From: Tubulanus polymorphus
Taxonomy: Eukaryota; Nemertea; Palaeonemertea; Tubulaniformes; Tubulanidae
NCBI RefSeq assembly: GCF_964204645.1
Contig: NC_134026.1
Span: forward strand, 15,642,650 to 15,706,649
Direction: 5' to 3'
DNA: 64,000 nt
Part shown: piece after piece, positions 1-11,710 of the stretch
Position numbering within the stretch: the first letter of the stretch is position 1
Layout of the letters: each line of letters begins with the position of its first letter
Notes under the pieces: model-generated
Told to the model about the DNA's origin: nothing
Seen by the model: the letters and a program-made list of their open reading frames with translations, nothing else
Database searches by the model: none
Position numbers and translations under genes: made by a program

Positions 1-470
1 TTCCCATTTTATGCGGTCTGTTTATCATGAAAATTACAAAACTTGGTATAAGTACAAAGACATGTGTGTAATATGCCATCCTGCGTGATTAGCTCATACA
101 ACTGCCACTAGGGGAATGTGAAAACAACGATTTTTGCTCCTATGTCCTTAACCGTTGGCGATAGAATCGAGGTTGCAATGTGTGGTTAGTAGCCCTTTTC
201 AAGATTCTTGTATTTATGTATGGTTTAAGTAGGTAACTTATATGGTTCTCCAGGAGCGCGACCTACATTTTGCTGGAAATGCATTTCAATTGATAGCTAC
301 TAAGCGGATAAAAGGATCTCTATGAAAATTGATATACATGTGCCTGGATATAAGATACAACGAATCCCTAACATAATTAGTTCCTACTCTAACCACTAGG
401 GGGCGTTAATGTTGAAAACTCCTCATCCAGCAAGGCAGAAACCCGTTATCGCTGCTTTGCATCTATATTT

Positions 471-499
471 AGGGTTTCTGCTGCCTTCGCAGAAACCCT
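471..499. repeat. 11-bp perfect hairpin at element start
   Basis: Arms AGGGTTTCTGC (471-481) and GCAGAAACCCT (489-499) pair perfectly around a 7-nt loop. Closely related hairpins start or end the elements at 47876-47907, 59908-59939 and 59962-59993. Confidence 0.85.
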
Positions 500-512
500 A
501 TTGTATTCCTGC

Positions 513-514
513 TG

Positions 515-556
<42 letters not shown>
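513..556. repeat. (ATT)n microsatellite
   Basis: About 13 ATT units follow the terminal hairpin. The paired copy near 2340 has only two or three units, so the tract length varies between copies of the same element. Confidence 0.9.
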
Positions 557-557
<1 letters not shown>

Positions 558-2295
558 TCTTTTTCACACTGGATCTTACTGAAAGGATATAAACAACTGC
601 AATTTAATTTCACTGTCGGTGAAACCATTCTGTATCGCAAGTACTACGATGCATTGACAAATACTGTATATGATATTAATTAGAATTGCACTGTTTACTC
701 ACTGTCAGCCTCCAAACATCGAAATTTAAGCCCGATTCAAACAGTATCCATATACGTGTATGTATTGTATACGTGTCTTATTCCCACAGCGCCTACGTGT
801 GTTTGTGTCTGTGTCCTTATATTGATAGAGCTGGGATGTTCTAGATCTGTAGTAAACACATAGTGATATTTTTATCTCCTCTAAGAGTCGATTGTTGAAT
901 TAGGACATTGCTCGATTGAACGCAACTGAGGAGTTTTTATAGCTTGTTTGTGTCGTATACACATTAAGTAAGAGAGCATCATATATAGCTTCGAATTCGG
1001 CGACACAAGATAGAGAGCATCATATATAGGCTTTAATACTTCGAATTCGGCTAGTAACAAGACTTTTGCGTGAAGGATTTACTTGAAACTTACGTGAGAT
1101 GTACGGAACACAGGTACCTTGAGGTAAGTCGAAGGGATCTTTGATTGGGGTCCCCGTTCACCCACCAGGAGGCGTTTTATTTTTGAAAATTCTGACATCG
1201 AAAAGTTAATGTGTGAGAAAAATTTTTGTGTTTGACTTTTCAGCTTCGTGCGAGCACGAAAGTTGTTCATAACAGCCCGGAGGTTAAAAAAGTCAATGGC
1301 ACGCCCGATCTGCGATTAACCGTTTGGGCTCTAGGGGCTCTTAAATGGGCCCCCAAATTTTTTTAATGAGATTTTTGCTCCTAGCTCCTTAACCGTTGGA
1401 GATAGAATCGTGGTTGCAATGAGTGATCAGTAGCCCTTGACAAGACGCTTGTATTGATGTATGGTTTAACCATGTAACTCATTTGGTTCTCCAGTAGTGC
1501 CACCTATAAAATGCTGGATAACGCATTTTCATCTATATCGACTAAGCGTGTGAATGGATATCTATAAAAATTGATACACATGTACCTGGTTACTAAATAC
1601 AAAGAACCCCTCACATAATTAGTTCCTATTTTAACCACTAGGGTGCGTATATTTTTAAAACTCATTTCAGCATCCATTTTTCGCATGTAATGCGGTATGA
1701 TTATTATGCAAATCACAAAACTTGGTATAAGTACATAGAAATGAGTGTAATATGCCAACCTGCATGATTAGTTCATACAACTACCACCAGGGGACTGTGA
1801 AAACAACGATTTCTGCTCCTAGGTTCTTAACCGTTGCCAATAAAATCGTTGTTTGAATGTGTGGTTAGTAGCCCTTTACAAGACACTTGTATTGATGTAT
1901 GGTTTAAGTAGGTAACTCATATTGTTCTCTAGGAGTGCCACCTACAAGTTGCTGGAAATGCATTTAATTGATATCTACTAAGCGGATAAAGGGATTTCTA
2001 TGAAAATTGATATACATGTACCTGGATATAAGATACAACGAATCCCTAACATGATTAGTTCCTATTCTAACCACTAGGGGGCGTTAATGTTGAAAACTCA
2101 TTCTAGCATCAGTTTTTTCGATTGTAATTCAGTAGTATGCTAACCGGCAAATTACCGGCCACTTGGGCATGGGAAAAGTACCGTACCTTCGTTATTCTCG
2201 GTGTCATATCCCCTAACCTTGGTACATTAGAACTTTTCGCGTAGTATCCCATGTGAATCAACATAGCCATGTTATCAGCTGACCCCTAGGTGGCG

Positions 2296-2880
2296 CTCCT
2301 CATCCAGCAAGGCAGAAACCCGTTATCGCTGCTTTGCAGCTATATTTATTATTATATTCTTTTTCACACTGGATCCTACTGAAAGGATATAAACAACTGC
2401 AATTTACTTTCACTGTCGGTGAAACCATTCTGCATCACAAGTACTATGCTGCATTGAAAAATAATGTATATGATATTAATCAGAATTGCACTGTTTACTC
2501 ACTGTGAGCCTCTAAACATCGAAATTTAAGCCCGACTCAAACAGTATCCATCTACGTATGTGTATTGCCTACGTGTCATTCCCACAGCGCGTAAGTTCGT
2601 CTGTTTGTGTCAGTGTCCATATAAGCAGTGATAGAGCTGGTGTACTAGATCTGTAGTTTTTTAGTATCTTTATATATATGTGGCGCACTGAATAGGGTCA
2701 GTCTCGAGTGAACGCAACTGAGGAATTTTTGTGCCGCATATACAAGCAATAGCATCCTTGCAGTAACCTCCCTGGATAGAGCTAATGAATGCAGCTACGG
2801 TATCTATACGCGAGAGCCTGGATGGCTATATTCTGTTAGCATTACAATATTCCTTGACGGATTTACTTGAAACTTTCGTG
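2296..2880. mobile_element. Hairpin-ended non-autonomous element, copy b
   Basis: This is the direct repeat of 421-1070 and lacks the internal hairpin start. It begins with the same CATCCAGCAAGGCAGAAACC text. No coding potential was seen. Confidence 0.5.
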
Positions 2881-3660
2881 AGATGTACGGATCACAGGCT
2901 ACTGGTTCTCCAGTAGCGCCACCTATAAGACGCTGGAAAACACATTTTCATCTATATCGACTAAGAGTATCAATGGATTTCTATAAAAATTGACACGCAT
3001 GTACCTGGTTACTAAATGCAACGAACCCCTCACATGATTAGTTCCTATTTTTACCACTAGGGGGCGTAAATTTTGAAAAATCGATTTCAGCATCCATATT
3101 TCGTATGTAATACGGTCTGTTTATTATTCGAATAACAAAACTTGGTATAAGTACAAAGACATGTGTGTAATATGCCAACCTGCATGATTAGTTCATACAA
3201 CTGCCACCAGGGGACTGTGAAAACAACGATTTTTGCTCCTAGGTCCTTAACCGTTGGTGATAGAATCGAGGTTGCAATGTGTGGTTAGTAGCCCTTTACA
3301 AGACACTTTTATTGGTGTATGGTTTAAGTTGGTAACTCATATTGTGCTCCAGTAGCGCCACCTACAAATTGTTGGAAATGCATTTTCATTGATATCTACT
3401 TATCGGATGGAGGGATTTCTATGAAAATTGATACACATGTACTTTGATATGATATACAACGATCCCCTCACATAATTAATTCCTATTCTAATCCCTAGGG
3501 GGCCTTAATCTTGAAAAGTCTTTCTAGCCGTTTTTCACGTGTAATTCTGCCATTTTATTATAGATATCACAAAACCTTGTGTGAGTACATGAACATAGGT
3601 ATACTAGGCTAACCAGCTAAATTAGTTGATACAACTGCTACGAGGGAATGGTAGAACACT

Positions 3661-5190
3661 GTATCACCTATTTTCTTGAAGTTATTTTCCCTACACTTGG
3701 TACATCATTACTTTGCACTTAAGAGCCATGGGTCAACATATCCATGATATGGGCTGACCCATGATACAGGCTGACCCCTAGGTGGCGCTTCTTCACAGAT
3801 AGTGGTACGTAATGAACTGATTTCAGTGAAATCTTTTGCAACCTTCCTAGTACGGTATTTAACCCGGCAAGGCAGAAACCCGTTATCGCTGCTTCGAATC
3901 CGTCAATGCATTTTATTCTATGTATCGGTATTTCAATGTACTACAATTGCCATCATCCTGAATGGCTTCGCAGAAAACCCGTTGTCGCTGCTTTGCAGCT
4001 ATATTTTCTATTGGTTTTTCCAAGATCCGATGCATCCTCTATCGGAAGGGCCGGATTCGAACCTGATCATATGGCATCGCTACACTCAGCAACGACCTTA
4101 CCCCTGTCACACTAGACAGAATCAGATAAGCCCTTGTTTAATCGCTGAGGCAAATTTTACCGAAGTACTATGGGAAAACCCTGGCTGAAATTGAATAGGA
4201 TCTCTGATTGGCTATAAATGATATCATTCTAAGCTGCGCACTCAATCTAGTGTGGCCGGTTTTTGTACCGTGGTAGGCTCGATGCCGCTCGGTTCGAATC
4301 CATTCCGGGGTCCGAGGAGGATGGATCCAATGAGACATATAACAAAATTAGATAGGCCTTTATATGGAGTAGGCCTACTAGACGTAAATGTGTTAGTAGG
4401 CTAAGCTAGTGCAAATATAAATGATTTTCAACAGACCCAAAGGGATGAACCCACACAAAATATTGTTAAACCGTTTAAGTTTCCGGATTTAAGAACCCGG
4501 AAGTGAGTCGTCGAACAAATTGAGTCGTATATCTAGACGTATTGGCCCCACTCCGTGCGGTTGCGCCGCCGCGCGGGATTTACGCTTAGCAGCAGAAACA
4601 AACATGGCCACCTTTCGAGTTTTCAATGTTAAAAAGTGTGTATGGATTTCACTTATTTCAGCTGTTAGTGTTTCAAGGCACAATATAACTACATGGTGTG
4701 ATATGGCGATGTTAATGTGCGGAACGTTTGCTTTTGGAACAATAATGATGGTTGGTGGGTAGTCATCGATTCTTAAGCCATGATTTACCACATGTTACTT
4801 CCGTGTTGTTGAAGTTCTCGCAAGAATGGCGCAACATTGAAAGTGGCAATAAATGCCAAATATCATGCACATTTTTTGTACATATTCATAATTTACCTGC
4901 TATAAAGTGCCGATAAACAATCGCATGTTTACGATGAGTATGTTTGGCCGCGATGGTTGCCTTTTGGGATGCGATTTTGTTCACAAGAGAGTTTTCGCCA
5001 TCTTGTTTGCAGTGCGCATGCTCCCCATTCTGTTTGTAAACATCATCCACACGTGTGCACTACACTCGCTGTATCAGCGTTTGCCGCTCTCAACCATCAA
5101 ACAAAACAGCGTCAAATAGCCTACCGGAACCTAGTCGCGTACACTCCTAATTCAAGTAGAAATTATTATTATTTTAACATTTGGAAAATT
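3661..5190. other. Non-coding stretch with element ends and tRNA-like fragments
   Basis: Two more copies of the CAGAAACCCGTTATCGCTGC-type element end lie at 3861-3895 and 3966-4006. A pol III B-box-like GGTTCGAATCC occurs at 4291-4301 in a short tRNA-like context, without a convincing A box or a foldable complete tRNA; a reversed B box (GGATTCGAACC) lies near 4052. These suggest SINE remains. The overlapping short frames at 4489-4791 on both strands match nothing I recognise. Confidence 0.45.
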
Positions 5191-5315
5191 TCTCAACCTT
5201 TCAACCTTTGATATGAAAGCCTATTATCCCTATTACTCTTAAAATATTCATATATATGAATAAAATATAAATGAATAACCTCTAAAATCAATTTAAAAAA
5301 AAATTTAGTATTAAA

Positions 5316-8300
5316 ATGGAAGCAAATAAGTACTACTGTTCAACATGTAATATCAATATAGATAAATCCCAAAAAGCAATACACAATAAAACTAAAACAC
5401 ATTTAGAGAATAAATTGAAATTAGAATATAAAGATGATATATTAGAAACTAAATTAGAAGAATTAAAGAATGAAAAAGAAACATATAAATGTGATACATG
5501 TAATCAATCATTCAGTGATAAAAGATATTATAATGAACATTTAAAATCTAAAAGTCATATTATAAATATGAATAATGATATTTTAGGTGAAGATTATTTT
5601 GATAAAGATAATGATAAGAAACAGAAGAGAATTAAAAGCAAAAAAAATAAATTAAACAATAAAAGACCATACATGGAAGATGTAAGAAAATATATTAATT
5701 TATTATCTAATAAAAAAGATATAGAGATAACCGAAGCATTTAAAAGTGATATTGGCCCAGCAGCTATCGAGTTTAAATTTCATAAAGGAAAAACATTAGA
5801 AGAAAATAAAAAAACATTTAGAAAATATGAAAGAAATAATAAAAATAATAACTGATGTTGAATACCCTAAAATAAGTATATCTTCTAAAGTTAAATTCAT
5901 AAAATCTGAAGATAAACTAATATATAATATAAATTCTCATTCACAACATATTATATCTAAAAAACATATAGATGATAAATTAGATAAATGTTATAATGAA
6001 GTAAAAACTAAAATAGAAGAGAAATATTTTGAAGGATCTGGTTTAATATTTGATGAAATAATATTTATGACTTGACATGTTTATAACACAAAATATAATA
6101 AGTTAACTAAATCGAAACCAATAGATGAAAATAATGTATCATATTATAAAGAACCAGATATTGAAGCATCGAGTTATATCAAACTACCATTTAAAACTAA
6201 TGCTGTAATAAATGTACAAAATTTTGATGATAAATGTTTTCTATGGACAATTATAAGTTGCTTACATCCAACAGAAGATATTACACATAGTTTTAGATTA
6301 ACAAATTATAAACCATTTGAAAATAATTATAAGATAGATAAGTATCCTGTTAGAATTGAAGAGATTCCAATAATAGAAAGAGATAATAATCGAAGAATAA
6401 ATGTATTTGAATTAATCAAATTGCCAAATACAAAAGGTAACAATATAAAACATTATACATTAGAACCTTTATACCTATCAAAAGATTATGATTCAAACGA
6501 TGTTATAGATATATTATATTATGAGAATCATTATATGTGGATTAAACAAATAGATTTATTCTTTAGAACAGAAAGTGATCACCATAATAAAATATATCTA
6601 TGTAGAAAATGTTTACATAGATTCAGTAATGAAAGTACATTATTAAATCATAAACAATCATGTGAAAATCATGATTATTGTAAATTAGTTTTACCAAATG
6701 AAAAGGATAAAATATTAGAATTCAAAAAATATGATTACAAAAAATAAGTACCATTTGTTATATATGGAGACTTTGAATCATTAGATAAAGAATTAACTGA
6801 TCAAGATAGAAAAGAAATATATTATAAAAGAAAGAAATTAAATTCTAATGAAAATGATTTTTCAGATGAACCACCAAAAACAAATACTATTAAAACGATT
6901 CATCAATCAGCTGCAGCTTTCGGGTTATATATAAAATCTGATTATCCAGAACTTATTGAAAGTGAATATTATGATTATAGAAATGAAAATGTTATCAATC
7001 ATTTTTGTGACTTATTAATTGAATATGAAATAAGATTTAGTAAATTATTGAATACAAATATAGAAATTATAATGACAGAAGAAGATAAAGAAGCATTTGA
7101 GTTTTCAGATAAATGTTATTATTGTGAAAAGATATTTAATTATACAGATAAAAAAGTAAGAGACCATGATCATTGGGATGGAAAGTTTAGAGGCGCTGCA
7201 CATGAGAATTGTAACTTACAAGCTAAGAAAATTAACTTTGTACCAGTTATATTTCATAATCTATCAGGATATGATGCACATTTATTCATCAAACGGTTAT
7301 GCCATAAAATAGAAGAAATTAATAATGAAATAGAAAGATTAAATTCAAATAGATCAAAGGATAAAATACCAACTTATAAATTTAAAATGTCAGCTAAAAC
7401 ACCTGAGAATTATATATCATTCCAATTTGGTTGCCTAAGATTTATAGATTCATATAGATTTTTTTTAAATAGTTCATTAGATAACTTATCAAAATCATTA
7501 GTTGATGATGAATTAAAAATATTAAAACAACACTACCCAAATAATGATGATTTTCAATTAATGAGATATAAAGGCGCAATTCCATATTCTTTCTATAAAA
7601 ATCATAATGATTTTAACATAACTGAATTATTGAAAGAACAATTCTATGATGAATTAAAAAATGAATATGTTAAAGATGAAGTATACAATAGAACATTGAA
7701 AATTTGGAATCATTTCAAAATAGAAAATCATGGACAATTAGTAGATTTATATTTAAAATCAGATGTATTATTATTAACTGATATATTTGAAAGGTTTAGC
7801 GATGTAAACCTAAAATATTTCAATATTGATCCTTGTCATTGTTATTCATCACCAGGTTTAACATGGGATTGTGGATTAAAATTTACAGATATAAAAATGG
7901 ATTTGTTAACAAATATAGATCAATTATTATTATTTGAAAAATCTATAAGGGGAGGAGTTTCAGGTGTATTAGGTGATAGATATTTCAATGTAAATGATAA
8001 CCCTGGATATAAGTTATTATATATAGATGTAAATAATTTGTATGGTTGGGCAATGATGGAACCACAACCTTATGGAGTATTTAAATAAGTAGAGTTTCAC
8101 AACATGAAAATAACGATAAATTTGATTGGAAGAAGATGATTCAGATACTGGTTACTTCTTTGTTGTAGATTTAGAATATCCTGAACATATTAAATTTAAA
8201 TCTAGAAATCTAGCATACTGTCCAGAACATAAAACTGTAACTCATGAAGAATTATCAAATTATCAAAAAAGAATTAAACCCGAAAATCATATTCATACAG

Positions 8301-8975
8301 AAAAGTTAATGGTAACTCAAGAAGATAAATATAATTATGTAGTACATTATAGAATGTTAAAGTTTTATCTAAAACAAGGAATGGTTCTAAAAAAAGTACA
8401 TAGATATATTTCATTTAGTCAATCTAAGTGGTTAGAAAAATATATAGATTTCAACACCAAACAGAGAACTGAAGCTAAAACTGATTTTGAGAAAGATTTC
8501 TTCAAGTTAATGAATAATGCATTCTATGGTAAGACTTGTGAAAATATTAAAAATAGAAATGATATTGAGTTAGTTAGTAATGGTAAAAAGATAAGGCATT
8601 TACAAACATATCCTAAGTTTTTAGGTAACAGAATATTTGATAAAAATTTAGCAGCTGTAAAAATGAGAACTTCTATGAAATTTAATAAACCAATCTATGT
8701 TGGCGCTTCAGTTTTAGAATTATCAAAATTACTAATGTATGAATTCTATTATAATGTATTACAACCTCATTTTGGAGAAAAACATATAGAAATCTTATAT
8801 TTTGATACTGAGAGTTACATATTAAAGATAAAAACTAATAACATAACAGATGATTTAAAAACATTAAAAAAACATTAAAACATCATTTTGATTTCAGTAA
8901 TTATCCTAAAGATCATGAATTGTTTAGCAATGATAATAAAAAAGTTCCTGGTAAATTCAAAGATGAATTAGGTGA
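5316..8975 (+). pseudogene. polB: Polinton DNA polymerase B, copy 1, N-terminal and catalytic part
   Basis: Replicative protein-primed family B polymerase, decayed. In order: two CX2C...H fingers (5316-5570); a CFLWTIISCLHPT block (6237-6275); a zinc motif (YLCRKCLHRF, 6596-6625); exonuclease I (YGDFES, ~6763-6780); a recombination endonuclease VII-type HNH module (paired Cys at 7114-7125, DKKVRDHDH, RGAAHENCN, ~7150-7215); exonuclease II (FHNLSGYDAH, ~7252); exonuclease III (YLKSDVLLL, ~7747); motif A (NNLYGWAM, ~8032); motif B (NNAFYGKT, ~8515); and motif C (YFDTES, ~8798). Breaks: TGA at 6073, TAA at 6745, frameshifts near 5830 and between 8086 and 8126, and a slipped duplication near 8878. 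It then runs into the BEL/Pao insertion. Motif C has no intein, unlike copy 2. Confidence 0.9.
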
Positions 8976-8981
8976 ACTAGA

Positions 8982-10328
8982 TTAATTGAACAAACGGAAA
9001 TGCATCAAAATAGAAGTAATATCGTTCAGCAACGGTGGCCCAGCTTCCAGGCAGTCATTAAGAGATACGGAAGACTTCGACTGTCGACAGCTGCAATCGA
9101 AAACAATACGAATCGGAGTAGTAGATGACTGCCTGAAAACCGGGTGATGAGGAATATAATGCTCACGAGTGCTAGAAACGGAGGGAATTTCAACAGGCTC
9201 AATAAACCCACGTGACAATTGATCAGTAATTATAGCACTATATTTCTCCAACAAACCTTCGGTTTTAGCGATGCGGCGAACCGTAGAGCGAGTTCTGGCT
9301 TTGGAAACATTATAATTTGTGGGTAGTATGCCGTGATTATCTTTCCAAGGCAAATTAACCCTGTATCTCCCGTCTACTAACATGATAGACTTACTACAGA
9401 ACTCATCCAGAAAATATGTATCTCGGTCAGTAGGTGACTCTATACCCAACGTTTCTAGAGACCAGAAACGTCTGAGATCAAAAGTGTTAGGTTCAGCAAT
9501 TATAGACAATTGAACAGAATTGGTTAAGTCATCACCGTTATACCGACCCGCAATTAAATGACCCAATTTCGACGGAACAGCAACCGGACCACATGCAGAT
9601 TTAATGAGCTGATTACCAAGAACAAAAAGGTAGTAATTATCAGATCCAATGAGTAATGAGATATCAAAGGAACTAGAACTATACCCCGGCGGATGGGCAA
9701 AATTCAAACCTTTAAATTCAGGTATGCAATTAACTGAACCGTTAGAAACTCTGAGTGGTCTGGTTATCTCCGATACAACGATAGCTTCTACAGAAACAAC
9801 TGATTTATCAACAGTACACGTAATACTGATCCACACGACGTCAATTACTCTAGACCCAGTACTGACAGCACCGAACCCACTCAAATCAACGGATTCAAAT
9901 CTATGAGGTTTAACACCTAGCTGGCGAACTAAAGCCGACGTAACGAAAGTACGATGTGATCCATCATCTAATAGTATGTGAGCATTAAGACGAGTACCTT
10001 CACTCTCCACCGGTGCTACAGCAGTCTTCAGATATATAGTAGAGGAAACACCACCCTCAACCACGGAAAGATGATTAAATTCAGAAACTGGTGGCGGTGG
10101 ATCATCAATGCCAGCCTTATCTGAAGACCCTGAATCTGAATTAGAAACGTTATTGGACGTTTGACCATGTTGTAATTCACGTGGAGTTTTAGCTACCGGT
10201 GGATGTGAGGGCCCAGCTTTCGAATTAACAGAATGAACTTGAACTTTCAACTGCCCCGGAAATTCCGCCCCATGAATACTAGTATGATGTCGTTTGTTAC
10301 AAACTCTACATGAACCCTTGACGAACAT
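8982..10328 (-). pseudogene. pol: BEL/Pao protease and N-terminal reverse transcriptase
   Basis: A 448-residue frame. It starts with a CX2C...H zinc motif (CRVCNKRHHTSIHG), followed by the DUF1758/peptidase A17 region with the active-site text LLDDGSHRTF near residue 121. It then enters the N-terminal reverse transcriptase region typical of Pao elements (VFDCSCRQ, then LNDCLEAGPPLLNDITSIL) and stops. The palm motif (YxDD) is absent because the element is truncated. It overlaps the zinc-knuckle frame at 10247-10528, as expected for a broken gag-pol. Confidence 0.85.
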
Positions 10329-10528
10329 TTATTCATTCTATGAGCACCACGACAATTGAAACATAACTTGTTTCGTAAAACAAAATTCAGCCTAGCCTGC
10401 GGGTCAACGTATAGCCCACAAGCCGTAGGGTAATGGTCATTCGACTGACAAAAACGACATTTAAACTTCACACGATTATAATCATGCACATTCCTTGCGG
10501 TATTATTGTCGACGAGAAGTGACGTCAT
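10247..10528 (-). pseudogene. gag: BEL/Pao gag zinc-knuckle segment
   Basis: A 93-residue frame with two knuckle-like motifs, CRFCQSNDHYPTAC and CFNCRGAHRMNKC, which bind element RNA in this family. It is out of frame with the upstream gag frame (10592-11422) and overlaps the protease frame, so at least one frameshift has occurred. Confidence 0.8.
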
Positions 10529-10591
10529 CGTTCCGGCTGATGACGTATCGCAGAACTCGAGAATATTAATTTCATCTAATATCGCAGAACG

Positions 10592-11422
10592 TTACACAGA
10601 CAATTCAAATTCGCAACTCCCATTCGCACGCGCAATGTTCCGCTTTACCTCAGCGGGCAATTTATTCATGATAATAGGAACTAGAAGTGTACCATAGGAC
10701 TCGGCCCCGACCTTCAAAGATTCAAGACTTCGGATATGCAGCTCTAAATTATCATAAAAACGACGCAACGAATTTAAACTGTAGACTGGAGGTTCTAAAT
10801 CAACTAGTTGGTTCAAATTGGCCTCGCTTATTTTATGAGAAACGCCAAATCTATCCTTCAAGAGTTGTTTAGCTTTAACATAATTAACGGATGTTAAAGG
10901 CAGACCTTCAATAACGAGCCTAGCGTCACCGCCTAAATGGCATTTCAGATGATCGAACTTTTCGACGTCACTCAGTGAATGTTGGTTGTCGACTGTAGAT
11001 TCGAACAAATCCCAGAAGGACGACCATTCTAGGATATCGCCACTAAATTTCAGTAATTGCAATTTTGGCAACGAAATTCTCGACCTTTGATGGGTTGCCG
11101 CATTGTTCGAATCGGACCTATTTTTCGACAAAAGCTCGTTAAACGCAAATTCGAGAAAATTGATATCTGTCAATTTATCATTCAATTCATCGTCTCCGGC
11201 TGAAACGAATTCGCTCAAAGCTGCGCCCTTCAACGTACACTCACTGACAAGATCTCGCTCAATTTCTTCGAGTTTACCGAATTTATGACGTAAGGTAAGT
11301 AAGGTGGACATACCTTTTGCAGCGCTCTCTTCTGTGAGTAACTGATCGCATTTGGTCTTCAATTTGGTAAACTGTCCACGATGTGTGGTCCGTAGCTGCT
11401 TTAAAGTCTCGAAGTTTGACAT
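10592..11422 (-). CDS. gag: BEL/Pao gag (DUF1759-type)
   Basis: A 276-residue frame starting at the first ATG after the primer site. The helical N-terminus (MSNFETLKQLRTTHRGQF) and the central LPKLQLLKFSGDILEWSSFW stretch are characteristic of the DUF1759 gag domain of BEL/Pao elements. It should form the structural particle. The frame is uninterrupted but leads into a shifted zinc-knuckle frame. Confidence 0.85.
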   Translation of the reverse strand: MSNFETLKQLRTTHRGQFTKLKTKCDQLLTEESAAKGMSTLLTLRHKFGKLEEIERDLVSECTLKGAALSEFVSAGDDELNDKLTDINFLEFAFNELLSKNRSDSNNAATHQRSRISLPKLQLLKFSGDILEWSSFWDLFESTVDNQHSLSDVEKFDHLKCHLGGDARLVIEGLPLTSVNYVKAKQLLKDRFGVSHKISEANLNQLVDLEPPVYSLNSLRRFYDNLELHIRSLESLKVGAESYGTLLVPIIMNKLPAEVKRNIARANGSCEFELSV

Positions 11423-11456
11423 CTTGACATCAGCTGGTTATCAGATCCTTAGCTCG

Positions 11457-11474
11457 CCGGCTCGAGGGACCAAA
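11457..11474 (-). other. BEL/Pao primer binding site
   Basis: On the minus strand the LTR end CACCACA is followed by TAA and TTTGGTCCCTCGAGCCGG, whose TGG start and tRNA-like complement fit a tRNA primer site for minus-strand synthesis. Confidence 0.6.
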
Positions 11475-11477
11475 TTA

Positions 11478-11708
11478 TGTGGTGAAATACATGCCAGTAC
11501 GAGATCGCCGACACCACATAAGAGAGATAGAGAGAAACACAGTACTGCTTGGAATACAGACACGATCTGAGTTTTATTCATAACATATGACTTGATATAT
11601 ACAACTTTATCTATAGAAATGCAACGATATGTGACAGAGATTGAGATTTGTGACTGAGAACTCAATGTGTGTTGACGGGGCTTAAACACTATCGTGCGAG
11701 TCACGACA
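11478..11708 (-). repeat. BEL/Pao 5' LTR
   Basis: About 231 bp with TGTCGTG... and ...CCACA ends on the minus strand, ending three bases before the primer site. An AATAAA lies inside, near 11574. The partner LTR was not found. Confidence 0.65.
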
Positions 11709-11710
11709 GT

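Larger units (their letters stand above)
421..1070. mobile_element. Hairpin-ended non-autonomous element, copy a (Helentron-like)
   Basis: An end sequence (CAGAAACCCGTTATCGCTGC, then TTTGC and TCTATATTT) at about 436-470 abuts a hairpin start at 471, followed by an (ATT)n tract and ~500 bp of unique text. The same text without the hairpin and with a short (ATT)n lies at 2296-2880. This end-to-start junction looks like one element inserted at the edge of another. The Helentron assignment is inferred from the hairpin plus microsatellite structure. Confidence 0.5.
1..3660. repeat. Array of ~435-bp repeat units with CACTAGGGGGCG cores, in a duplicated ~1.9-kb block
   Basis: The motif TCCTTAACCGTTGG recurs (with small changes) near 148, 1388, 1826 and 3242, each followed by the same ~270-bp text ending in CCACTAGGGGGCG. 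Neighbouring units at 1388 and 1826 are about 436 bp apart. A larger direct duplication is also visible: the text at 421-930 returns at 2296-2740, and the text at 1060-1130 returns at 2847-2920, a period of about 1.9 kb. No long open frame is present. I read this as dispersed repeat DNA, not genes. Confidence 0.8.
8976..11710 (-). mobile_element. BEL/Pao LTR retroelement, truncated, nested in polB
   Basis: It interrupts the polymerase gene, which resumes at 11711. The minus strand reads LTR, primer site, gag, zinc knuckles, A17-type protease and the start of reverse transcriptase. The element stops inside reverse transcriptase; the remaining RT, RNase H, integrase and second LTR are missing. 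A GGTGA flanks both sides (8971-8975 and 11711-11715) and may be a target duplication. However, the TG...CA ends of the LTR suggest the true right edge is 11708, so this duplication is uncertain. Confidence 0.85.

Noticed and set aside
4261..4305. Possible tRNA gene at the GGTTCGAATCC box
   Set aside because: No convincing A box, anticodon arm or acceptor pairing; better explained as a SINE remnant.
4489..4791. 100-residue minus and 80-residue plus overlapping frames
   Set aside because: Mutually overlapping on opposite strands without domain, splice or promoter support.
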